A stretch of 64,000 bases of DNA from Nonlabens sp. Ci31 (GCF_012974865.1 NZ_CP043633.1:3035501-3099500), one strand, 5' to 3'. Positions 52,042-62,120 are shown, numbered from the stretch's first letter. Notes: generated from the letters alone by a model not told the origin. Program-made: numbers and translations.

Positions 52042-54195
52042 ATGGAAAAGAATGACAACCTGCAAGACGCAGATGGAAACACACCAGAAATGGATCAAAG
52101 GAAACAAGAAGCACAAGATGCTTTAGAAAATGCTATGGTAGAAGAAGCTAGCTCGCGTCAACAAGCTGCTGAAGGTCAAGAGACTAATGACAGTGATGAT
52201 GCGAGTACAGAACCGGTAAAAGTAGGTTCTAATAAAGTATTAGAAAGACTAGAAGATGCTTCTACCACTCATGAAGATGCCATCCTAGAAGAAAAGAAAA
52301 CGGTAGAGAAAGCTGCTGACACGATTGTAGAAGTAGACGAAGATGAAGACGATAACGAGCCAGAAGACGATAGTGTAAAGGAAATCACAGAAAAAGATTA
52401 TGATTCCATGGAAATGCCAGCTCTTATTGTAGAGTTAAGACATTTAATGCAGGAATATCCTATCAATAGTTTTAGATCACAAGCTGAGGACATCAAAAAA
52501 GCCTTTGAAAGCGCAGATACTGACGCAAAAAAAGAGGCTCAAGATAAATTCAAAGAGGAAAATCCACCTAGTGATGATGCTCCTACTCCTCAATTTGAAT
52601 ATAAAAACTCACATGCAACAGAATTCTATGATTTACACTCCTTATATAGAAAACAAAAAGGACAATTTCAAAGAGATAAACGCAAACAACAAGAAGTAAA
52701 TCTTGAAAAGCGTCGAGAGATAATAGAAGGGATCAAACAACTGATCAATCAAGAGGAAAATATAGGGACAACATTTAAGAAGTTTCATTCCCTTCAAGAA
52801 GAATGGAAAGCAACCGGTAACATACCTCACGATGCTTACAACATCACTTGGGAAGATTACCGCCTAGCAACCCAAAATTTTTATGATTATATAGATCTCA
52901 GTAAAGAGCTGAGAGATAAAGATTTTGAACGCAACCTAGAATTTAGAAAGAAAATCATCGCTCGTGCGATTGAATTAGGTGATGAAGAAAACATACATAA
53001 AGCACTGAGAGAATTACAGGAACTTCACCGCATGTGGAAGGAAGATTCTGGACCTGTAGCAAAAGAAGAGCGCGATCCTATTTGGGACGAATTTAGTGCA
53101 GCCACAAAAGTCATTCATGATAAGCGCCAAGCTTATTACGATGAACGTGATAAAATGAGTGTGCACCACCAGCTGGTAAAGGAAAATATTGTTGCAGAAA
53201 TTGCAAAAATAACTACTAAAGGTGCAAAAAACCACAAAGAATGGCAAGACAGATTGGAAGAAATAAATGTCTTAAGAGAGTTGTTTACTTCTACCGGTCC
53301 TGCACCTAAAGTTGTTAATAATGAATTGTGGAACCAGTTTAGAGCTAGAACTAGAGAATTCAATAAGGTCAAAAACGATTTCTATAAAGGTCTTAAGAAA
53401 GAACAACAAGATAATCTGGATGCAAAAATGAAGTTGATTGCAATTGCTGAAGAGCATCAAGACAACGAGAATTTTGCTGAAGGATTACAGGTCATGAAAC
53501 GCATACAGGCAGAATGGAAACAAATAGGTCATGTACCTAGAAAAGACAGTGATAAGATCTGGAAACGTTTTCAAAAGGCTTGTAATGCATTCTTTGAAAA
53601 GAAAACTGCACAGAAAAATGAAGATAGTAAGGAAGAAGTAGAGAATTTTGAAGCTAAGATGAAAGTCTACGATGCTTTAAAAGAAATGATTCCTCAGGAT
53701 GATAAAGCAATAATGCTAACTGAAGTAGAAAAACACATGGTATCTTGGGCAACTATAGGGCGTGTTCCTTATAGCAAACGTATGATCCAAGATAAATTTG
53801 AAAAATTGCTTCATGCAAAGTTGAAAGCCGCAGGATTAAGTGCTGTAGATGCTGAAATGTTAAAATATCAAAACAAATTAGCAAGTTTAAAGAATGGCGA
53901 TGATCAAGATTTCAAAAACGAACGTTTCTATTTAAAGAAAAGACGTAATGAGATTCAAGATGAAATGAGACAACTGGAAAACAATCTTCAATTTATCAAT
54001 GCTAAAGATGATAAGAACCCATTTTTAGTACAACAAAGAAAGAATATTGCGGAGTTATCTAAGGAACTAGACGTGATCAAAGAAAAGCAGAAGCAATTAA
54101 ATATCCTTCAACGACAAATGATAAAAGAAGAAGAGGAAGCCACTGCAGAAAACGAAGCTTCTAATGAAGAAGAGACTTCTGAGTCTACAGAATAA
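52042..54195 (+). CDS. DUF349 domain protein
   Basis: 717 residues. The first 120 are acidic and probably disordered. From about residue 205 several DUF349 repeats of about 70 residues follow, each with a Trp-rich start such as HSLQEEWKATGNIPHDAYNI, LHRMWKEDSGPVAKEERDPI and IQAEWKQIGHVPRKDSDKIW. The C-terminus is a coiled coil rich in Lys and Glu. It looks cytoplasmic. DUF349 proteins are poorly characterised. It follows aroE by 64 bp and ends at a strong terminator. Confidence 0.9.
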   Translation: MEKNDNLQDADGNTPEMDQRKQEAQDALENAMVEEASSRQQAAEGQETNDSDDASTEPVKVGSNKVLERLEDASTTHEDAILEEKKTVEKAADTIVEVDEDEDDNEPEDDSVKEITEKDYDSMEMPALIVELRHLMQEYPINSFRSQAEDIKKAFESADTDAKKEAQDKFKEENPPSDDAPTPQFEYKNSHATEFYDLHSLYRKQKGQFQRDKRKQQEVNLEKRREIIEGIKQLINQEENIGTTFKKFHSLQEEWKATGNIPHDAYNITWEDYRLATQNFYDYIDLSKELRDKDFERNLEFRKKIIARAIELGDEENIHKALRELQELHRMWKEDSGPVAKEERDPIWDEFSAATKVIHDKRQAYYDERDKMSVHHQLVKENIVAEIAKITTKGAKNHKEWQDRLEEINVLRELFTSTGPAPKVVNNELWNQFRARTREFNKVKNDFYKGLKKEQQDNLDAKMKLIAIAEEHQDNENFAEGLQVMKRIQAEWKQIGHVPRKDSDKIWKRFQKACNAFFEKKTAQKNEDSKEEVENFEAKMKVYDALKEMIPQDDKAIMLTEVEKHMVSWATIGRVPYSKRMIQDKFEKLLHAKLKAAGLSAVDAEMLKYQNKLASLKNGDDQDFKNERFYLKKRRNEIQDEMRQLENNLQFINAKDDKNPFLVQQRKNIAELSKELDVIKEKQKQLNILQRQMIKEEEEATAENEASNEEETSESTE

Positions 54196-54214
54196 TATTT
54201 TCTGAATTTATATT

Positions 54215-54248
54215 AAAAAAGCGCTGATTTACATCAGCGCTTTTTTTA
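54215..54248 (+). terminator. Terminator after the DUF349 gene
   Basis: Stem AAAAAAGCGCTGAT / ATCAGCGCTTTTTT with a TTAC loop and a T run, 20 bp after the stop codon. Confidence 0.9.
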
Positions 54249-54274
54249 GCTTTAGAAACAAATACCTACTATAC

Positions 54275-54976
54275 ATGTTTACATACCTACAAAAGCTTTT
54301 AGGAAAACCCATAAAATACTATGAGATGCTAATGCAGAGCAAATCTGAGCATGCCACAATAACTCAAAAACATATAGATGTCGTTTATAAGCAATTAAAA
54401 CCACAGGAACTAAACGCAATAGTCTATACTGAAAAAAGGGAAGAATATAACATTTTTATACCCCACTATGTCAAAGAAATTCCTGTAAATAAAAAGGGAA
54501 ACCCAATGTCGTTTAAAGGTAGTTTTATTCTTAATGACCAACTACTCACACTCTTTATCGATAATGAACTACACTTTAACGACAACAAAAAATATCGTTT
54601 AATAGTAAATAATATCGACGAACAGTATGTAGAGGTAAAAAAAATAATAGAAAAACAAAAAAATAATTTGTGTAAGAGTCTACCTATATGGGAGGAAATC
54701 ATACATAGATTTCCATCTATACATAAATTGATTGTTTCCATAAATAAAAAGCATCCATGGACACTATACAAGGAAACAAAAGGATTACTTAAAAAAAATG
54801 ATTACGTCTTACACATAGGAGGCTACCCTCAATGGAGAATTAATAATATTGATTTTAGGAAAATAAAAGACTTGAATTTTTTGATGGAATACCGTCAAAA
54901 GGATAAAAGTTTTTCCACCTACTTTTTTATGAATAAGACTACAAAAGCGATCGAATTTTTTAAACAAAAGGCTTAA
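54275..54976 (+). CDS. Hypothetical protein, Lys- and Ile-rich
   Basis: 233 residues, soluble, with no signal peptide. The N-terminus is helical (TYLQKLLGKPIKYYEMLMQS). Near residue 185 the stretch YVLHIGGYPQWRINNIDF recalls the GGYPQW element of DUF1963/YwqG-like proteins, but the rest does not let me assign that family. Codon use is more AT-rich than in its neighbours. It stands between a strong terminator and the CIA30 gene and may be an accessory gene. Confidence 0.6.
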   Translation: MFTYLQKLLGKPIKYYEMLMQSKSEHATITQKHIDVVYKQLKPQELNAIVYTEKREEYNIFIPHYVKEIPVNKKGNPMSFKGSFILNDQLLTLFIDNELHFNDNKKYRLIVNNIDEQYVEVKKIIEKQKNNLCKSLPIWEEIIHRFPSIHKLIVSINKKHPWTLYKETKGLLKKNDYVLHIGGYPQWRINNIDFRKIKDLNFLMEYRQKDKSFSTYFFMNKTTKAIEFFKQKA

Positions 54977-55103
54977 ATTTTAACTTTAGTTCATTCCTTT
55001 AAAAACCACTGTTAACTAATTATGTTCCTTATGCTTGTGTAAACTGATTTCCTTTGTTAACCTTAGTTGTGATTTACTTTTTATTTTACCATCATCCTTA
55101 AAA

Positions 55104-55619
55104 ATGAAAAAAGCAACTAAATTAATACCTACGGAAATAAATTTCGGTATACATCAATATCGTTACCGCTGGCTCACCTTTGATGACAAGGCAACTGGTG
55201 GAAAATCTACCAGTGAATTGGAATATCATCACGACCGCATTACCTATACCGGTACCATAAGAAATATCAACAACTCTGCATGGAGCTGTATGAGATCTAA
55301 TAAAATAGATCAAGATTTAAGCCTGTACTCTCTTATAGAAATAACATTAAAAACAGATGGACGTCCTTACGCGTTTGAAATGGAGTATAATGAAGGATGG
55401 CAAAATGAAAAATTAGGCTATATGATTCATACGTTAGCTCATCATTGGACAACTGTACAACTTCCTATTGCTGAATTCAAACATGTAAAATTAAGAAAAA
55501 TACTAGATAAGGAATTAGATACATCTGTTTTGACTCAAGTACTCAGATATAATTTTCATGTAGCCGAAGAGATTAAAGGACCGTTTTTATTAGAAATAGC
55601 AAGGATTAGATTCCTTTAA
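55104..55619 (+). CDS. CIA30 family protein
   Basis: 171 residues from the ATG at 55104; an in-frame TTG at 55035 would add 23 hydrophobic residues. The domain shows the CIA30 pattern of a beta-sandwich: WLTFDDKATGGKSTSELEYH (an altered DGVMGGxS segment), YTGTIRNINNSAWSCMRSN, LKTDGRPYAFEM and a C-terminal strand. The family includes mitochondrial complex I assembly factor CIA30 and bacterial NAD-binding-like proteins; the bacterial role is unknown. The gene ends at a bidirectional terminator. Confidence 0.75.
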   Translation: MKKATKLIPTEINFGIHQYRYRWLTFDDKATGGKSTSELEYHHDRITYTGTIRNINNSAWSCMRSNKIDQDLSLYSLIEITLKTDGRPYAFEMEYNEGWQNEKLGYMIHTLAHHWTTVQLPIAEFKHVKLRKILDKELDTSVLTQVLRYNFHVAEEIKGPFLLEIARIRFL

Positions 55620-55643
55620 AAGTTGTTAAAGTTTGATCATATA

Positions 55644-55675
55644 AAAAGCCGTTTCATTTGGTTGAAACGGCTTTT
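55644..55675. terminator. Bidirectional terminator, CIA30 gene / ATPase gene
   Basis: Thirteen-base-pair stem AAAAGCCGTTTCA / TGAAACGGCTTTT between converging genes. Confidence 0.85.
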
Positions 55676-55696
55676 ATCTTTTTAGTTTATAAATTG

Positions 55697-56560
55697 CTAT
55701 TGGATTGATTTTATCTTTTTGATATGATAATCAACCAGACCATCTATAGGTCTGCGCACTATATTACCTACCTCATAACCAAACTCAGCAGCAACTTGTT
55801 TAATTCTTGCCTGGGCAAAATGAGCAATACTGCCCACGAAATGAACTTCATGAGACTTGATCTCTTCTCTAAATTGTAAAATCATATTACGGGAGAATTT
55901 ACGCAAGCCTTTTCTCAAGAGCTTCTTAATATACCGCTCTTCTAAGTTTTGAAATATAAATTCTGCGTGCTTTGCTAAATATGCATTGGGATTAGGTTGC
56001 TTATAAAGGTTAAACTTAATAAAATCAGGATCCATATTGTAGGAGTCTGCAAACTTGGTCATTAAGTCGTTAGGCATGTTTTTAAAACCATAATCTCTTA
56101 GTAGATTCTTTCCATACCAGTTACCGCTCGCTTCGTCCATAAGAGTATAGCCTAGAGAAACCACACGTTGCTCAATATTTTCTCCATCAGAGAAACAACA
56201 ATTAGATCCTGTACCTAATATACAAACCACACCTGGATGATCTCCCACCGCGGCATATACCGCAGCAGCGGTGTCTTCTTTAACAACTACCTCACTGTTA
56301 GAAAAATATGTTTTTAGTAAATTTTCTAAAGCTATCCTTGGATCTTCTGTACCACAACCTGCTCCATAGAAGTACACTTGGTCTACTTGGTCTTTCTGTG
56401 CTACTAGTTCTTCACTTTCTACAAGGCGCTCCAGCAATTGGTCACCAGAAAGAATAGCAGGATTCATTCCACGAGTACGTGTTTTAAATAATTGATTGCC
56501 ATTTTTATCTAGCGCTATCCAATCAGACTTGGTAGAACCACTATCTACAATAAGTATCAT
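55697..56560 (-). CDS. N-acetylglucosamine kinase-like BadF/BadG family ATPase
   Basis: 287 residues. The phosphate-1 loop is VDSGSTKSDWIALD at the start and the adenosine/phosphate-2 element is CILGTGSNCCFSDG near residue 115, both typical of the actin-like ATPase fold. Conserved VSLGYTLMDEASGNWYGKNL follows. Members in Bacteroidota are annotated as N-acetylglucosamine or muropeptide sugar kinases; the sugar here is inferred. It lies downstream of gapA on the minus strand behind a terminator, so it may be transcribed separately. Confidence 0.8.
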   Translation of the reverse strand: MILIVDSGSTKSDWIALDKNGNQLFKTRTRGMNPAILSGDQLLERLVESEELVAQKDQVDQVYFYGAGCGTEDPRIALENLLKTYFSNSEVVVKEDTAAAVYAAVGDHPGVVCILGTGSNCCFSDGENIEQRVVSLGYTLMDEASGNWYGKNLLRDYGFKNMPNDLMTKFADSYNMDPDFIKFNLYKQPNPNAYLAKHAEFIFQNLEERYIKKLLRKGLRKFSRNMILQFREEIKSHEVHFVGSIAHFAQARIKQVAAEFGYEVGNIVRRPIDGLVDYHIKKIKSIQ

Positions 56561-56584
56561 AAGGTTACATTGAGTTTAATAAAT

Positions 56585-56626
56585 AAAAAAAGAGCTGTGA
56601 TTTAAAAGATCACAGCTCTTTTTTGA
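56585..56626 (-). terminator. Terminator after gapA
   Basis: Stem AAAAAAGAGCTGTGAT / ATCACAGCTCTTTTTT just after the gapA stop, with T run on the minus strand. Confidence 0.9.
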
Positions 56627-56629
56627 AAT

Positions 56630-57634
56630 TTATAAAGAGTTTACCTTTTCTGCAAGGTCCACTAGCTTGCTAGAGTAACCAAACTCATTATCATACCAGC
56701 TTACTAATTTAAAGAAAGTAGAATTCAATTCAATGGCAGCACCAGCATCATAGATACTTGTGCGATCATCACCTACGAAGTCCTGAGAAACAACCGCTTC
56801 ATCAGTATATCCTACCACACCTTTCATAGCACCTCTAGACGCTTTCTTAAAAGCAGCATTGATCTCTTCAAGGTTGGTCTCCTTTTCTAATTTTACCGTT
56901 AAATCTACAACAGATACATCTACTGTAGGAACACGGAAAGCCATTCCTGTCAATTTACCTTTCAATGCAGGTATTACCTTAGTTACTGCCACAGCAGCTC
57001 CCGTAGTCGCAGGGATGATATTGTTCATTGCACTACGCCCTAAACGGTAGTTTTTCTTACTTGGAGCATCCACTGTTTGTTGAGTAGCGGTAGCAGCATG
57101 TACCGTGGTCATTAATGCTTCTTTGATCCCAAAATTGTCATTAAGAACCTTTGCCATAGGCGCAAGACAGTTAGTCGTACAAGACGCATTGGAAACAATC
57201 GTATGAGCTGCGGTTAATTCTGAATCGTTAACACCCATTACAAACATAGGCACCGTTTTAGATGGAGCAGATATTACTACCTTTTTAGCACCAGCATCGA
57301 TATGGGCTTGTGCATTGTCAAGATCTGTAAAGATTCCTGTACAATCTGCAACTACGTCCACGTCCACTTCGTTCCATTTTAGGTTTTTTGGATCGCGCTC
57401 ACTAGTCACACGTACTTCCACACCATCAATGATTAAGTTACCATCTTTGATCTCGATCGTACCGCCATAACGTCCGTGAACGGAGTCATACTCTAGTAAA
57501 TAAGCTAATTGTTCTACATCTACCAAGTCATTGATAGCAACAACTTCTACATTTTCTCTTTTTAATGTAGCTCTAAAAACTATTCGACCTATACGACCGA
57601 ATCCGTTTATTCCTAATCTCAATTTTTTACTCAT
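56630..57634 (-). CDS. gapA: Glyceraldehyde-3-phosphate dehydrogenase, type I
   Basis: 334 residues, full length. The NAD fold is [14 protein letters not shown] at residue 8, the catalytic Cys is Cys152 in [13 protein letters not shown], and the catalytic His is in MTTVHAAT near residue 179. The end [15 protein letters not shown] is typical. It converts glyceraldehyde 3-phosphate to 1,3-bisphosphoglycerate. It is 113 bp downstream of pfkA on the same strand, so both glycolytic genes may be co-transcribed. Confidence 0.96.
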   Translation of the reverse strand: MSKKLRLGINGFGRIGRIVFRATLKRENVEVVAINDLVDVEQLAYLLEYDSVHGRYGGTIEIKDGNLIIDGVEVRVTSERDPKNLKWNEVDVDVVADCTGIFTDLDNAQAHIDAGAKKVVISAPSKTVPMFVMGVNDSELTAAHTIVSNASCTTNCLAPMAKVLNDNFGIKEALMTTVHAATATQQTVDAPSKKNYRLGRSAMNNIIPATTGAAVAVTKVIPALKGKLTGMAFRVPTVDVSVVDLTVKLEKETNLEEINAAFKKASRGAMKGVVGYTDEAVVSQDFVGDDRTSIYDAGAAIELNSTFFKLVSWYDNEFGYSSKLVDLAEKVNSL

Positions 57635-57747
57635 CTTTAAATTATTTAAGTTTTAAATTCTTTTAAAAAATTCGGTAGGCAGCACAGCTCCCCAATGAAT
57701 TTATTTGCTTTCCCTATTTTATACAGTGGGTTCTGTTGATTTTTATT

Positions 57748-58734
57748 TTAAGTAGTCATGATATCACTCACTCGTATCAATTCTTTATCGATATCTGTTT
57801 TGCCCTTTACTGCTTGATCAATAGGGCAAAGTACCATTTGAGTATCTCTTATTCCTACCATATAATTTGTTTTTCCTTCTAGCAGACTTTCTACTGCTTT
57901 TACCCCCATACGACTGGCAAGTACTCGATCAAAACAGGATGGTGATCCACCGCGTTGCATATGACCTAAGACAGACACACGTACGTCGTATTCTGGTAAA
58001 TTAGCTTCTACGTAATCCTTAAGTTCAAAAACATTATCGCCTGTTTTATCTCCTTCAGCCACGACAACTATACTCGATGATTTTCCAGAAAGTCTCGATC
58101 TTTTCAAACTTTCAATCAATCGTTCCTTTCCTAAATTCTCTTCAGGAATTAAGATTTCTTCTGCTCCTGCTCCTACTCCAGCATTTAATGCAATATTACC
58201 TACGTCTCGTCCCATTACTTCCACAAAAAACAACCGGTCATGGGAACTTGCTGTATCCCTTATTTTGTCAATTGCTTCTACCACTGTATTTAATGCGGTG
58301 TCATAACCTAATGTATAAGACGTTCCGTAAATATCATTATCTATAGTTCCAGGTATCCCCATCATCGGAAAACCAAATTCTTCAGAAAATATCATGGCAC
58401 CGGTAAAACTACCGTCTCCACCTATTACTACTATCGCATCAAGTCCTTTTTGTTTTGCTTTCGCGAAAGCGGTTTCACGACCTTCTTTAGTCCTAAAATC
58501 TTTAGAGCGAGCACTTTTAAGAATAGTACCACCTTTATTAATAATATTATTTACACTACGAGCGTCCATTTCTTTAAAGTCACCTTCTATTAAACCTTGG
58601 TAACCTCTATAGATCCCAACGCACTCAGTTTTGTGAAAAGCACAGGTACGGACCACCGACCTGATGGCAGCGTTCATACCAGGAGAATCACCTCCAGAAG
58701 TCATCACCCCTATTTTATTAATCTTATTGTTCAT
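57748..58734 (-). CDS. pfkA: ATP-dependent 6-phosphofructokinase
   Basis: 328 residues. Characteristic motifs are MTSGGDSPGMNAAIRSVVR near residue 13, GGDGSFTGAM near 104, PGTIDNDIYG near 129 with the catalytic Asp, VEVMGRDVGN near 172, and LGHMQRGGSPSCFDR near 257. The Gly after the GGD motif is the ATP-type residue. It performs the committed step of glycolysis. A palindrome copy (58457-58470) encodes AFAKAK next to the VVIGGDGSF strand. Upstream of gapA on the same strand. Confidence 0.96.
   Translation of the reverse strand: MNNKINKIGVMTSGGDSPGMNAAIRSVVRTCAFHKTECVGIYRGYQGLIEGDFKEMDARSVNNIINKGGTILKSARSKDFRTKEGRETAFAKAKQKGLDAIVVIGGDGSFTGAMIFSEEFGFPMMGIPGTIDNDIYGTSYTLGYDTALNTVVEAIDKIRDTASSHDRLFFVEVMGRDVGNIALNAGVGAGAEEILIPEENLGKERLIESLKRSRLSGKSSSIVVVAEGDKTGDNVFELKDYVEANLPEYDVRVSVLGHMQRGGSPSCFDRVLASRMGVKAVESLLEGKTNYMVGIRDTQMVLCPIDQAVKGKTDIDKELIRVSDIMTT
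58457..58470. repeat. Dispersed palindromic element inside pfkA
   Basis: Exact core GCTTTCGCGAAAGC, read on the minus strand as Ala-Phe-Ala-Lys-Ala. Confidence 0.88.
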
Positions 58735-58850
58735 TGAATTTTTGATAAAATCTACGCTAATCTATTAAAGTTTTGCGAGTGAAAGTAGTGAATTATTCTA
58801 TATTTAGCGTTTTAAGAAAATTCAAACGTTATCGTTAATAACTTTTATAC

Positions 58851-60593
58851 ATGAAATTAGAATTCATAGACATTTGCATCATTATCGTCTTCTTTTTGAT
58901 ATCTCTAGCTATAGGACTTATCGTCTCAAAAAGGAGCTCCAAAGACAGTTCTTCCTTTTATCTTTCTGGAAGAAATATGCCTTGGTGGCTGCTCGGTGTC
59001 TCTATGGTGGCTACTACTTTTGCGGCAGACACTCCTAACCTAGTTGCTGGACTCGTGAGAGTAGACGGTGTTTCTGGGAATTGGGTCTGGTGGGCGTTTT
59101 TACTTACCGGAATGCTAACGGTATTTTTTTATGCTCGTTTATGGCGTCGTAGCGGCATTACCACAGATCTTGAATTTTACGAGATGCGATACAGCGGTAA
59201 AAGCGCTGCATTTTTACGTGGCTTCAGAGCTATTTATTTAGGAGTAGTCTTTAACATTGTTATTATGGCAACCGTTTGCCTTGCTGCTATTAAAATAGGT
59301 CATGTCATGTTTGGTTTTAGTGCTGCAACTGCGCTTACTTATGCTTCGATCGTCACACTAGCCTATTCCCTACTCGGCGGACTAAAAGGTGTCCTTATCA
59401 CTGATTTTGTCCAATTCATTATCGCTATGGTGGGGTCTATCTGGGCAACTTGGTACATTCTTGATCTTCCACAAATCAACGGTATGGCAAATCTGATTAC
59501 ACATCCTAACGTACAAGGTAAATTAAATTTGTTGCCAGACTTCTCCAATACAGATTTGATGATGGGAATATTCATTGTTCCTATTGCTGTGCAGTGGTGG
59601 AGCACTTGGTATCCTGGAGCTGAGCCTGGTGGTGGGGGTTATATTGCCCAACGGATGCTGGCGGCTAAGGATGAAAAAAATGCCACATGGGCAGTACTGT
59701 TTTTTAATCTTGCTCATTATGCATTGCGCCCTTGGCCGTGGATCATTATAGGACTAGCTTCTCTTATTATTTACCCTAATTTGGAATCTCTAGCAGTGGC
59801 ATTTCCTGATCTCGACCCAAGCTTTATCAAAGACGATTTGAGTTATCCTGCGATGCTAACCTTCTTACCCGCTGGATTATTAGGACTGGTGGTAACATCT
59901 CTAGTAGCGGCATTTATGAGCACTATTTCAACTCATTTAAATTGGGGCTCTAGTTATGTCGTGAATGATTTTTATGCACGTTTTATAAATAAAGACGCCA
60001 GTGAAAAACAAAAAGTCACTACTGGGCGCCTTTCAATGGTCCTTATGATGGCTCTTGCCGCTCTGCTTTCCTTTGTACTGGAGGAAGCTAAATTTGCCTT
60101 TGACCTGATCATACAAATAGGTGCGGGATCTGGATTGTTATTTATTCTTAGGTGGTTTTGGTACCGCATCAATCCGTGGTCAGAAATTACTGCAATGGCA
60201 GTTTCGTTCAGTATGGCCGTCTTATTTTTTATTAATTCCAGTACGGAGTTAGGCTTAACAAACGAGTTATTTGGCAAACTAAAAGGATGGGAAATGATAT
60301 GTATCAATGTTTTGATTACCAGTATAGCTTGGTTAACAGTGACTTTCCTTACGGAGAAAAGCAATCAAAAAACCATCGATAGTTTTCACGCTGCTATTTT
60401 TGGTGAAGAATCAAAGTTTCACCATTTCCAATTCAAGACACTAGGTTTTCTTTTAGGAGTGATGGGTGTTTACAGTCTGTTATTTGCTACTGGTAAATTA
60501 CTCTATGGTCAGATGGGAATAGGTTTTGTTTTGCTCGGTATTTTTATAGCTTGTGCTTCAGGGATTTTAGCGATGAGAAAGAAACTGTTTTAG
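58851..60593 (+). CDS. Sodium:solute symporter family protein
   Basis: 580 residues with 13-14 membrane helices. SSS-family features are the N-terminal SKDSSSFYLSGRNMPWWLLG loop (residues 31-50), MVATTFAADTPNLVAGLVR, SLLGGLKGVLITDFVQF near 180, and MSTISTHLNWGSSYVVNDFY near 365. The family takes up sugars, amino acids or other solutes with Na+. The N-terminal WWLLGVSMVATTFAADTP resembles the subgroup often found in Bacteroidota; substrate not determinable. It is divergent from pfkA. Confidence 0.88.
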   Translation: MKLEFIDICIIIVFFLISLAIGLIVSKRSSKDSSSFYLSGRNMPWWLLGVSMVATTFAADTPNLVAGLVRVDGVSGNWVWWAFLLTGMLTVFFYARLWRRSGITTDLEFYEMRYSGKSAAFLRGFRAIYLGVVFNIVIMATVCLAAIKIGHVMFGFSAATALTYASIVTLAYSLLGGLKGVLITDFVQFIIAMVGSIWATWYILDLPQINGMANLITHPNVQGKLNLLPDFSNTDLMMGIFIVPIAVQWWSTWYPGAEPGGGGYIAQRMLAAKDEKNATWAVLFFNLAHYALRPWPWIIIGLASLIIYPNLESLAVAFPDLDPSFIKDDLSYPAMLTFLPAGLLGLVVTSLVAAFMSTISTHLNWGSSYVVNDFYARFINKDASEKQKVTTGRLSMVLMMALAALLSFVLEEAKFAFDLIIQIGAGSGLLFILRWFWYRINPWSEITAMAVSFSMAVLFFINSSTELGLTNELFGKLKGWEMICINVLITSIAWLTVTFLTEKSNQKTIDSFHAAIFGEESKFHHFQFKTLGFLLGVMGVYSLLFATGKLLYGQMGIGFVLLGIFIACASGILAMRKKLF

Positions 60594-60880
60594 CATACGC
60601 ATTAACTGCGTAGGCTGGCAACGCTCGATGAAGAACAGGAGAACCACCTCCTTTTTTGAAAATATAAAAGAAAGCGAAACAATACTAGGATCACTTCGTG
60701 AATTTACTATTCCTTTTCAAACTACTAAATTAGGTGAGGTAAAGACACCAATTAACTAATGATACCAAAGAGGCTTTTTACCCAGTTTAAAAAAAATAGT
60801 GTAAATTCATTTTTTATCACATCAAATAATAGTTGGAACTGGATGTTCCTTAATTTTTTATCAAGTGTTACCACCTAAAT

Positions 60881-61984
60881 ATGAAAAAAATATACTTTGC
60901 TCTCCTGCTATCGATTATTTCATCCTTATTTACCAGCATTGTTTTTGCGCAATGTACTGGTATAACCGTAGGAAGTCTCACCAGTACTGGACCTTTTTCT
61001 GTGAGTACGCTTACAGAGGCAGACGGGATCCGTAATGGTCCTAATTATTTAGGAGCGACTATTTACTATCCTACAAACGTGACACCCACACAGCTTTTAG
61101 CAAGTATTGCAATCGTACCAGGTTTTACTGCACTTCCTTCAAGTGTTGCAGATTGGGGCCCGTTTTATGCTTCTCACGGTATTGTAACTATTATTATAGG
61201 AACGAATTCTCTTTTTGACCTTCCTGAAGCGCGCGCTTTTGCGCTGTTAGACGCTTTGGAGACTATCAAACAAGAAAATATAAGAGTTTCATCTCCTCTA
61301 GAAGGAGCTCTTAACTTAAATCAGTTGGCTGTTAGTGGATGGTCTATGGGTGGCGGCGGTGCCCAGAGAGCTGCCGTTCTAGACAACAACATCGCTGCTG
61401 TAGTCGCATTGTGCCCGTATTTAAATAGTCCTCAACTCAATCATCAGAGCCCTGTATTAATTTTTAGCGGGGAAAACGATACGGTAGCACCACCTTCGCA
61501 ACATGCCGATATCCATTACAATACCACCCCAAATACAACCGATAAATTGCTCTTTGAAGTGGCAAACGGAAATCACTCTGTTGCCAACTCGCCTAATGGT
61601 GGAAGTGGTTCTGTGGGCAGGATAGCGCTTTCATGGCTTAAACTATACTTAGAAGGGAATGACTGTTATTGCCCTTTATTGACCAATACACTCTTAGTAA
61701 ATCCACCAGCGGCATCAAAAGTAGATCAAGATTTTCAATGCACCTTATTAGGATTGGATCCTCAAGAATTGACAAGTGTGGTTTATCCTAATCCAACAAC
61801 AAACGTACTGCATTTAGATATCGCTAAGGATGTTGATTACCAGCTTATTTCTACTCTAGGTCAAAAAGTTTTGGAAGGACATCTACAAGGTGGAAACAAA
61901 CAAATCACAATTTCACCATTTCCAGCAGGCATGTATTATTTGTACATAGAAGGTCAAATTATAAAGATCATAAAACAACAATAA
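60881..61984 (+). CDS. Secreted polyester hydrolase-like alpha/beta hydrolase with T9SS sorting domain (PETase-like)
   Basis: 367 residues. A signal peptide (1-23) is followed by an alpha/beta hydrolase: IVPGFTALPSSVADWGPFYA (oxyanion loop, Phe82), GWSMGGGGAQ (nucleophile Ser155, Trp154 before it, Met156), GENDTVAPP (Asp200) and ANGNHSVANSPNGG (His232). Order and wording closely follow the PET-hydrolase/cutinase group such as Ideonella PETase, where GWSMGG, ENDSIAP and GGSHSCAN occur. C-terminal residues 299-367 (VVYPNPTTNVLHLDI onward) form a type IX secretion sorting domain, so the enzyme is surface-bound or released. Polyester activity is inferred. A dienelactone hydrolase-like ester role is the alternative. 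Confidence 0.85.
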   Translation: MKKIYFALLLSIISSLFTSIVFAQCTGITVGSLTSTGPFSVSTLTEADGIRNGPNYLGATIYYPTNVTPTQLLASIAIVPGFTALPSSVADWGPFYASHGIVTIIIGTNSLFDLPEARAFALLDALETIKQENIRVSSPLEGALNLNQLAVSGWSMGGGGAQRAAVLDNNIAAVVALCPYLNSPQLNHQSPVLIFSGENDTVAPPSQHADIHYNTTPNTTDKLLFEVANGNHSVANSPNGGSGSVGRIALSWLKLYLEGNDCYCPLLTNTLLVNPPAASKVDQDFQCTLLGLDPQELTSVVYPNPTTNVLHLDIAKDVDYQLISTLGQKVLEGHLQGGNKQITISPFPAGMYYLYIEGQIIKIIKQQ

Positions 61985-62120
61985 GAGGTTTAAATCAACT
62001 CCTTAGCAGGGTGGTCTAGTTCCTATAAAATAAAGGTCCTACTAATAAGGTAGATCTGTTTCTATGCTGCAAATAAACCTGATGTATTCTCTATGATAAC
62101 ATTTTAGGATACTTTGAATT

